DNA of 12,721 nt from Deltaproteobacteria bacterium. Lineage in GTDB: Bacteria > Desulfobacterota > GWC2-55-46 > JAUVFY01. The first letter of the stretch is position 1. Each line of letters begins with the position of its first letter. Positions 7,535-12,721 of the stretch are shown here, in pieces. The notes beneath the pieces were generated by a model. It did no database searches. It was not told the origin of the DNA and saw only the letters and a list, made by a program, of their open reading frames with translations. Location: contig JAUVFY010000021.1 of the NCBI GenBank assembly GCA_030594025.1, positions 1 to 12,721 on the forward strand. The letters are read 5' to 3'. Made by a program: the position numbers and the translations under genes.

Positions 7535-7873
7535 TTAGCATGTAAGGTGCAGGGCTGCGGCGGCCTTTTTGTCCGGGGGCATGCCGTTAAAGAGGTCGCA
7601 GGCTTCCTGAGTCCTCTTAACAATAAGCTTTATTCCCGCCCCGGAGAGCGTTTTTTCTACCTCCGGCAGGACTCTCATCATACCGGAGGCGCCGGTGCCC
7701 ACTATGAGGAGCCCGGGGCGGGCATCGATGACATCGTTTATGTCGTCGGTACAGAGCTCATGCCCGGTCTTCCTCCACCAGTTAGCTCTAATGCCCGTGG
7801 GAAGGATTATGATGTCACTGGTATATACCTTCCCGTCTACGTCTATCTGGCCAAACCTATAGTAATTTATCAT
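7535..7873 (-). CDS. Mth938-like domain protein (DUF498 family)
   Basis: A complete 112-residue protein. The sequence FGQIDVDGKVYTSDIIIL, then NWWRKTGHEL (31-40), LLIVGTGASGMMRV (55-68) and the C-terminal AAALHLTC match the Mth938-like family (DUF498/NDUFAF3-related small proteins), single-domain cytosolic proteins of unknown biochemical function; the mitochondrial relative is an assembly factor for respiratory complex I. Length is normal for a stand-alone member. ATG 7873 is the only sensible start; ATG 7893 is out of frame and soon hits a stop. No strong Shine-Dalgarno is seen. It is 77 bases downstream of eno on the same strand and is followed at once by the 92-bp repeat array. Confidence 0.88.
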   Translation of the reverse strand: MINYYRFGQIDVDGKVYTSDIIILPTGIRANWWRKTGHELCTDDINDVIDARPGLLIVGTGASGMMRVLPEVEKTLSGAGIKLIVKRTQEACDLFNGMPPDKKAAAALHLTC

Positions 7874-7923
7874 CTTTTTATTTCAACCATCTGTTTTTTA
7901 AATAAAACTAAGCACGAATTAAT

Positions 7924-7950
7924 GCCCCATAGGTACTCCGGCAAAGGGGC
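7924..7950 (-). other. Weak hairpin after the eno stop codon
   Basis: A five-base GCCCC/GGGGC stem encloses a 17-base loop directly after the enolase TGA. No T-run follows on the minus strand, so it is not a convincing intrinsic terminator; it could be a mild attenuation or RNA-end element between eno and the Mth938 gene, or chance. Confidence 0.25.
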
Positions 7951-9222
7951 TCACCGTTTAAAGGCGTCTTTACCAGGGAAAAGGGCCGTCTCACCGAGGT
8001 GCTCCTCGATCCTCAGGAGCTGGTTGTACTTTGCCGTCCTATCCGTGCGGGATGCAGAGCCGGTCTTTATCTGCCCGGAGTTCGTGGCCACACTTACATC
8101 GGCAATTGTAGTGTCCTCAGTTTCGCCGCTCCTGTGGGATATAACCGTAGTATAGCCGGCATTTTTAGCCATTTCAACGGCAGCAAGGGTCTCCGTGAGG
8201 GTCCCTATCTGGTTTAGTTTTATGAGTATGGAGTTCGCCACGTTGTTCTCTATGCCTCTTTTGAGCCTCTTTACGTTGGTAACGAAGAGGTCGTCGCCCA
8301 CGAGCTGGACCTTTTTGCCCAGCCTTTCCGTCAGGTGGCTCCAGCCCTTCCAGTCGTCTTCAGAGAGGCCGTCCTCTATGGACACTATGGGGTAGTCACG
8401 TACGAGCCTTTCGAGGTAAGCGACCATCTTTTCTGTCGTGAGCCTTTTACCCTCCACCACGTAGGCTCTGTTTTTAAAGAATTCGCTCGCCGCGCAGTCA
8501 AGGGCTATGAAGGCGTCCTTGCCGGCCGTGTAGCCCGCTTTTTTAATAGCCTCGAGGATTACATCTATCGCATGCCTGTTCGAGCTCAACCTGGGAGCGA
8601 ATCCCCCCTCGTCTCCAACAGCCGTAAGGAGCCCTCTTTTTTTCAATATCCCCTTCAGATTGTGGAAGACCTCCACACCCATCCTGAGTGATTCGCTGAA
8701 GGACGGAGCCCCGGCCGGGACAACCATGAACTCCTGTATGTCGAGATTGTTATCCGCGTGCGCCCCGCCGTTTATTATGTTCATCATCGGCACCGGCAGG
8801 GTCCTTGCGCTCGTTCCCCCGATATAGTGGTAAAGGGGGAGTAGTGCGGCATCCGCCGCGGCCTTTGCAACAGCCAACGAGACACCCAGGATGGCGTTTG
8901 CGCCGAGCCGCCTTTTGTTACCCGTACCGTCAAGGGCGATTAAAGTCTCGTCTATTAAGACCTGGTCCATCGCATCGAGCCCGATAATCTCCGGGGCAAT
9001 CTTCTCATCCACTTTCTTTACGGCCTTCAGAACCCCCTTGCCGAGGTAGCGTTTCTTGTCATTGTCACGGAGCTCTATGGCCTCGAACCTGCCTGTGGAT
9101 GCGCCCGAGGGAACGGCAGCCCTTCCGGAAAAGCCGCCTTCGAGGATTACCTCGACCTCGACCGTGGGATTACCCCTGGAATCAAGTATCTCTCTTGCGA
9201 AAACGTCTATTATGGTCGTCAT
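7951..9222 (-). CDS. eno: Enolase (phosphopyruvate hydratase)
   Basis: Converts 2-phosphoglycerate to phosphoenolpyruvate in glycolysis and gluconeogenesis. The 423-residue length is typical. Key residues are visible: ARE-LDSRGNPTVEV (9-23), AVPSGASTG (36-44), H155 in GGAHADNN, the general acid region GDEGGFAP with E205, Mg2+ ligands D242 (ALDCA), E283 (SIEDG) and D310 (VGDDL), catalytic base K335 in LIKLNQIG, and the substrate loop SHRSGETED (362-370) plus K386. Nothing is missing. ATG 9222 has AAGGAGG but at a long spacing of 14 bases. A candidate promoter lies at 9267-9293. The Mth938-domain gene follows on the same strand and is probably co-transcribed. Confidence 0.98.
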   Translation of the reverse strand: MTTIIDVFAREILDSRGNPTVEVEVILEGGFSGRAAVPSGASTGRFEAIELRDNDKKRYLGKGVLKAVKKVDEKIAPEIIGLDAMDQVLIDETLIALDGTGNKRRLGANAILGVSLAVAKAAADAALLPLYHYIGGTSARTLPVPMMNIINGGAHADNNLDIQEFMVVPAGAPSFSESLRMGVEVFHNLKGILKKRGLLTAVGDEGGFAPRLSSNRHAIDVILEAIKKAGYTAGKDAFIALDCAASEFFKNRAYVVEGKRLTTEKMVAYLERLVRDYPIVSIEDGLSEDDWKGWSHLTERLGKKVQLVGDDLFVTNVKRLKRGIENNVANSILIKLNQIGTLTETLAAVEMAKNAGYTTVISHRSGETEDTTIADVSVATNSGQIKTGSASRTDRTAKYNQLLRIEEHLGETALFPGKDAFKR

Positions 9223-9456
9223 CGTTTAGACTCTGGCCTCCTTATTAACACGGAATTAACTGTTACATTATACTCTCGTGCAGAAAAAATCAAGAAAAAG
9301 TCCGAAAACTTGACACTGAGAAATGGGCTTGAACAAATGGACAAGGGAGGGTAATATTAATAACTCAACCCCGGGTTAACTCAGAAGCTCTAAAATATTT
9401 TTCTCGGTTTTGTTCAGTAAGGATTTTCATTCCTTGAAGAGGAAGAAAATAGAAAG
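9223..9456. other. Divergent intergenic region between eno and the Na/Pi transporter gene
   Basis: A 234-base A/T-rich gap. It holds the enolase promoter and Shine-Dalgarno on the minus strand. On the plus strand a perfect TTGACA is at 9310-9315, but the matching -10 position reads only ACAAAT, so a promoter there is doubtful. A short palindrome, AACCCCGGGTT, lies at about 9367-9377, and an AAGGA/TCCTT mini-hairpin at about 9420-9435. I see no RNA gene or ORF. Confidence 0.5.
9267..9293 (-). promoter_or_regulatory. Candidate eno promoter
   Basis: A perfect TATAAT -10 (minus strand, 9272-9267) with TTGATT (9293-9288) as -35 at a short 15-base spacing. Start of transcription near 9260 would give a leader of about 38 bases containing the AAGGAGG. 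The -10 is strong, the -35 only fair. Confidence 0.45.
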
Positions 9457-11076
9457 ATGACCTCACTCACCATATTCAGCTTTTTCGGCGGCATAATGCT
9501 CCTGCTCTACGGCATGAGGCTCGTAGGCGAAGGCCTTCAGAAGGCCGCCGGTGCACGGCTGAGGCCGTTTCTTCTTGCCGCCACGAGCAACCGCATAAAA
9601 GGCGTGGGCGTGGGGGCCGCAATAACGGCGCTACTACAGAGCTCGAGCGCAGCGACCGTCATGCTCGTGGGCCTGGTGGGCTCGGGCCTTATGGGCCTTG
9701 GCGAGACGATGGGCGTTATACTCGGCGCGGACATCGGCACAACGCTCACCGTCCAGATAATCGCCTTCAAGATATACGACTATGCGATCTTCATAGTCGG
9801 GGTGGGGGCCCTCATAAGATTCCTTTCCTCGAGGGGGCCGGCACAGGACTGGGGTCAAGCCCTCCTGGGCTTCGGCCTCGTATTCCTGGCTCTTAAGATC
9901 CTCATAGAGACCTTCACCCCCATTACCGAAGACCCACTTTTCGGCCAGATGCTAATCGGGCTCGGCAAAGACCCCCTTGCGGGCATAATAATCTCCGCAA
10001 TACTTACCGCGCTATTTCATTCTTCCGCGGCCACCCTGGGGCTCGCCATATCGGTTGCCCACTCGGGGCTTCTCACGCTCGATGCGGCCATGCCCATCGT
10101 CCTCGGGGCGAACATCGGCACATGTGCCAGCGCAATAGCCTCGAGCATAGGTGCACCAGTGGACTCAAAGAGGGTAGCCCTGGCCCATATACTCTTCAAG
10201 GTCCTCGGGGTAATAATAGTGCTTCCCTTCCTCGGGCTCTTTACAAGCCTTGTGAGCCTCGCGAGCTCCGACATCGCAAGGCAGGTGGCATACGCGCACA
10301 CCTTCTTTAACATAGCCATTGCGGTACTTTTCCTGCCCTTTACAGGGCCTTTTACAAACCTTGTACAGCGCCTTCTTCCCCAGAGGGTGGAAGTAAAAAG
10401 GTTCGGCCCGAAGTACCTCGACCCCATGGTCCTTGCAACCCCCTCGCTCGCCCTTGGCCAGGCAACCAGGGAGACCCTCAGGCTCGCCGACATCGTGCAG
10501 GATATGCTGAAGAGTTCCATCGATGTCTTCAAGGAAAACGACAGGGTGCTCCTTGAGAGGCTCGAGGAGAGGGACAACGACGTGGACCTTCTGGACAGGG
10601 AGATAAAGCTCTATCTTACAAAACTAACAAGCGAGAACCTTTCGGACGAGCAGGCCGCCAGAGAGCTCGAGATCCTTGCGTTTACAAATAACTTGGAGAA
10701 CATAGGTGACGTGATAGACAAAAATCTTATGGAGATTGCGGGTAAGAAGATAAACGCCAGCGTAAGTTTCTCCAAGGACGGCATGAGGGAAATCGTCACG
10801 CTCCACGAGAAGGTCATCGATAACTTCGAGATGGGGGTGGCGACATTCGCCTCCGGCGACGTCGAGCTTGCAAGAAGGCTCCTTGACCGGAAGATAAAGC
10901 TCGCCCAGACGGAAAGGGAGATGCGCGAGGCCCACATAAAGAGGCTACACAGGGGGCTTAAAGAGTCCATAGACACGAGCGCCATACACCTCGACGTGCT
11001 GACGAATCTAAAGAGGATAAACTCCTACATAACCAACATCGCTTACCCCATACTGGAGAGGGAAAAGACCGCCTGA
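9457..11076 (+). CDS. Na/Pi-cotransporter family protein with PhoU-like C-terminal domain
   Basis: A 539-residue membrane protein of the NptA/PF02690 type. The two inverted transporter halves are visible: the first has ITALLQSSSAATVMLVGLVG (56-75) followed by LGADIGTTLTVQ (89-100), and the second ILTALFHSSAATLGLAI (182-198) followed by VLGANIGTCASA (215-226). These QSSS/HSS-AAT and GANIGT motifs are the family's Na+ and phosphate-binding loops. Hydrophobic segments fill residues 1-305. From about 335 to 535 a soluble helical domain follows, with EILAFTNNLENIGDVIDKN (405-423), a PhoU-like metal-binding helix. This fusion is a common bacterial form; it may move phosphate or help regulate its flux. 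ATG 9457 is preceded by a weak AGAGGA 13 bases upstream. It stands alone on the plus strand, diverging from eno. Confidence 0.92.
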   Translation: MTSLTIFSFFGGIMLLLYGMRLVGEGLQKAAGARLRPFLLAATSNRIKGVGVGAAITALLQSSSAATVMLVGLVGSGLMGLGETMGVILGADIGTTLTVQIIAFKIYDYAIFIVGVGALIRFLSSRGPAQDWGQALLGFGLVFLALKILIETFTPITEDPLFGQMLIGLGKDPLAGIIISAILTALFHSSAATLGLAISVAHSGLLTLDAAMPIVLGANIGTCASAIASSIGAPVDSKRVALAHILFKVLGVIIVLPFLGLFTSLVSLASSDIARQVAYAHTFFNIAIAVLFLPFTGPFTNLVQRLLPQRVEVKRFGPKYLDPMVLATPSLALGQATRETLRLADIVQDMLKSSIDVFKENDRVLLERLEERDNDVDLLDREIKLYLTKLTSENLSDEQAARELEILAFTNNLENIGDVIDKNLMEIAGKKINASVSFSKDGMREIVTLHEKVIDNFEMGVATFASGDVELARRLLDRKIKLAQTEREMREAHIKRLHRGLKESIDTSAIHLDVLTNLKRINSYITNIAYPILEREKTA

Positions 11077-11141
11077 GAACGGGACGGTTAAGCCGCCGGC
11101 ACATTCGGTAGAAAAGGGTAAAAATAAGCCAAATTCTTCGC

Positions 11142-11169
11142 TTGACAAATCCGAAAACGGTGCTATGCT
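11142..11169 (+). promoter_or_regulatory. Candidate hydrogenase operon promoter
   Basis: A perfect TTGACA -35 (11142-11147), a 16-base spacer, and TGC-TATGCT (11161-11169) as an extended -10 with four of six core matches. This is the best sigma70-type site before the hydrogenase genes. It sits 230 bases upstream of the small-subunit start codon. Confidence 0.6.
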
Positions 11170-11270
11170 TTTTACGATACGTTGCCATGCTCCTTGGGTC
11201 CGGGTTTGAACGCTCAGGTCTGAAACGAAAGAGATTCCAGTCGAAAAAAGCTTCAAGTTATTCTGTTTAA

Positions 11271-11280
11271 AAGGAGGTGG
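11271..11280 (+). promoter_or_regulatory. Orphan Shine-Dalgarno in the hydrogenase leader
   Basis: AAGGAGGTGG is a near-perfect anti-16S match, yet no normal gene starts 5-9 bases on. An ATG at 11293, 15 bases after AAGGAGG, opens a 25-codon frame ending at the TAA of 11368-11370. It may mark a small leader peptide, a decayed gene start or a ribosome standby site. Confidence 0.4.
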
Positions 11281-11398
11281 TCTCACCAAAGAATGCTCCG
11301 TCCCCGAACTAACCCCTTAAATCCAGCCATTATTTTTATGATAAAGGCACAGGTTTCTTGTTTGAGCTAAAGTATTTCCGAAAGGTGGTGAGCATATA

Positions 11399-12532
11399 GT
11401 GGATCCATTAAAAGATGTTAGTTTAGACGAAGAGTTTTTAAAGGTCCTGGAACTTAAGGGCATCTCGCGAAGAAAATTCCTCAAGTTCTGCGGCGCCGCG
11501 GCGGCGCTACTGGGGATGAGCAAGTTACACATCCCCGAGATCGCATCTGCCATCGAAAAGATGAGCAAGCGCCCGCCCCTTATATGGCTGGACTTCATGG
11601 AGTGCCTCGGGTGCACCGAGTCGTTCGTAAACGCCACCTACCCCGAGGTAGATAAGATTATACTCGAGATATTGAGCTTAGATTATCATGAGACCATAAT
11701 GGCAGCTGCCGGGGAACAGGCCCATGAAAACCTGTGGAAGGCCGTAGAGGAGGGGAACTATCTCTGTGTCGTTGAAGGCGGTATCGCAACGGGTATACCG
11801 AGCGCGATGACCGTGGGAGGGATGACCTCCATGGAGATAATGGAGAAGGTTGGCAGCAAGGCCATTGCGGTCGTTGCGGTCGGTATGTGCGCGACCCACG
11901 GCGGAACGCAGGGCGCGGAGCCCAACCCCACGGGCGCTGTTGGGGTTGAGGAGTTCTTGAGGGGCAGGGGGATTAAAACCCCGGTAATTAACCTCGTGGG
12001 TTGTCCCGCGAACCCTGAGAACATAATCTCCACTGTGCTGCACTACCTGTTGCTCGGCAAACTCCCCGAGCTCGACGCCCACAGCAGGCCGAAGATATTC
12101 TACGGCCAGACCATACACGACAACTGCACCAGGAGGGCCCATTTTGACGAGGGGCGTTTTGTCGAGGTCCTGGCCGATGAGAACATGGCCAAAGGTTACT
12201 GCCTCTACAAGGTCGGGTGCAGGGGCCCCCATACGTTCGGAAATTGTCCGACCGTCCTGTGGAACAACAGGCAGAGCTGGTGCGTTGACGTCGCACCCTG
12301 CATCGGCTGCTTTGAGCCTAAATTCTGGGACAGGTTCAGGGACTTCTACGAACCCCTGCCTGACGTGAAGCTCCCCGGTGTGAGGGCGAGCGCGGATAAG
12401 ATAGGCATCGGGCTTGCCGCGGTTACCGCAGCGGGCATAGGCGCACATGCAGTGGGAAGCGCCGTAAAGGGCAGGCTCAAAAAGACTGAGTCTCACGTTA
12501 TAAAGGAGGAAGAAGAGGAAAAGAAAGAATAG
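11399..12532 (+). CDS. [NiFe] hydrogenase small subunit, Tat-exported and membrane-anchored (group 1)
   Basis: A 377-residue electron-transfer subunit of a periplasm-facing respiratory [NiFe] hydrogenase. A twin-arginine motif SRRKFLK (23-29) precedes a hydrophobic stretch, so it should be exported folded with its large partner by Tat. Proximal cluster ligands: C69 and C72 (ECLGC), C164 (GMCATHGG), C202 (VGCPANP). Distal: H240 and C243 (TIHDNC), C268, C274. Medial: C283, C295, C301, C304. The extra proximal cysteines of O2-tolerant enzymes are absent (G71, G169), so oxygen sensitivity is expected. A glycine/alanine-rich hydrophobic segment at about 333-357 is a likely C-terminal membrane anchor, followed by a charged tail. 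Start is GTG with AAAGGTGG ten bases upstream; an upstream GTG runs into TAG. The large subunit follows after 73 bases. Confidence 0.95.
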   Translation: MDPLKDVSLDEEFLKVLELKGISRRKFLKFCGAAAALLGMSKLHIPEIASAIEKMSKRPPLIWLDFMECLGCTESFVNATYPEVDKIILEILSLDYHETIMAAAGEQAHENLWKAVEEGNYLCVVEGGIATGIPSAMTVGGMTSMEIMEKVGSKAIAVVAVGMCATHGGTQGAEPNPTGAVGVEEFLRGRGIKTPVINLVGCPANPENIISTVLHYLLLGKLPELDAHSRPKIFYGQTIHDNCTRRAHFDEGRFVEVLADENMAKGYCLYKVGCRGPHTFGNCPTVLWNNRQSWCVDVAPCIGCFEPKFWDRFRDFYEPLPDVKLPGVRASADKIGIGLAAVTAAGIGAHAVGSAVKGRLKKTESHVIKEEEEEKKE

Positions 12533-12605
12533 TCGTTGGGACCTCTTCTGGGAGGCTTGTTATAGATTCAACTTAAGGTAAAAAGGCAAAAAAAGGAGGA
12601 GGGCA

Positions 12606-12721
12606 GTGGGCGAGAGAATAGTTATAGACCCCATCACAAGAATCGAAGGACACCTTAGAATCGAGGTGGAGATAGCCAACGGAAAGGTCGTGAACGCATG
12701 GAACACCACGACGCTTTTCAG
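12606..12721 (+). CDS. [NiFe] hydrogenase large subunit (partial, N-terminus only)
   Basis: The first 38 codons of the catalytic subunit are present before the window ends. MGERIVIDPITRIEGHLRIE carries the RIEGH motif that opens all group 1 large subunits, and VEIANGKVVNAW continues the normal N-terminal strand. The Ni-binding cysteines lie beyond the edge. The start is GTG, supported by AGGAGG (12594-12599) six bases upstream. Gene order small then large is standard for this enzyme; a cytochrome b or similar quinone-linked subunit and maturation protease genes would be expected next. Confidence 0.95.
   Translation, partial: MGERIVIDPITRIEGHLRIEVEIANGKVVNAWNTTTLF

Larger units (their letters stand above)
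11077..11398 (+). other. Long leader region upstream of the hydrogenase genes
   Basis: A 322-base gap. It contains one good promoter (11142-11169), an unused strong Shine-Dalgarno (11271-11280), and the AAAGGTGG (11381-11388) that serves the small-subunit gene. From the predicted transcription start near 11176 the leader would be about 223 bases, long enough for control by RNA structure or a bound regulator, but I recognise no known riboswitch. No intrinsic terminator for the transporter gene is evident after 11076. Confidence 0.5.

Noticed and set aside
7502..8155. Long plus-strand open frame, 217 codons
   Set aside because: It lies opposite the Mth938 gene and the eno 3' end and crosses the repeat; its protein resembles no family, unlike the two minus-strand genes.
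10017..10577. 186-codon minus-strand open frame
   Set aside because: It is a serine-rich shadow of the Na/Pi transporter gene with no family motif.
11345..11362. Sigma54-type promoter before the hydrogenase genes (GGCAC ... TTG)
   Set aside because: The TTG lies two bases too far from GGCAC and there is no GC at the -12 position, so the spacing rule of GG-N10-GC fails.
11678..12496. 272-codon minus-strand open frame
   Set aside because: It is the reverse shadow of the hydrogenase small-subunit gene, whose cluster-binding cysteines and Tat signal fix the plus strand as coding.

Overview
The window looks like a chromosomal stretch from a Gram-negative, probably anaerobic or facultatively anaerobic bacterium. 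It is GC-moderate and favours AGG (Arg) and ATA (Ile) codons, a style common in Desulfobacterota and Nitrospirota-like lineages. The phylum is inference; nothing in the window fixes it. No phage, transposase or other mobile gene is visible, so most of the window is housekeeping DNA.

Layout. (1) 1-3446, minus strand, transcribed right to left: glutamate racemase (murI), a membrane-anchored GerMN-domain protein, an aspartase-type lyase (aspA) with basic tails, and a Yip1-family membrane protein cut by the window edge. Gaps are short and this reads as one operon. (2) 3460-3514: a compact divergent promoter region. (3) 3549-5821, plus strand: a hemerythrin-like helical protein that has lost several metal-ligand histidines, then a full-length family X DNA polymerase (PolX) with a C-terminal PHP nuclease domain. 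(4) 5873-7213, minus strand: a CNNM/CBS/CorC (hemolysin C-like) membrane protein with its own promoter. (5) 7321-7533: 2.3 copies of a 92-bp tandem repeat, placed between that promoter and the stop codon of the next gene. (6) 7535-9222, minus strand: enolase followed by a small Mth938-domain protein. (7) 9457-11076, plus strand: a Na/Pi-cotransporter family protein with a PhoU-like C-terminal domain. (8) 11077-12721, plus strand: a long leader with a good promoter, then a Tat-exported, membrane-anchored [NiFe] hydrogenase small subunit and the first codons of the large subunit.

How the parts work together: murI serves peptidoglycan synthesis, aspA and eno central metabolism, PolX DNA repair, and the Na/Pi protein and CorC-like protein ion handling. 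The hydrogenase is a periplasm-facing respiratory uptake or bidirectional enzyme, so H2 metabolism is the clearest physiological clue. The best candidates for something undescribed are the 92-bp hairpin-bearing repeat, the ligand-poor hemerythrin-like protein, and an unusual medial-cluster motif in the hydrogenase small subunit. I see no evidence for a novel multi-gene defence or biosynthetic system here.
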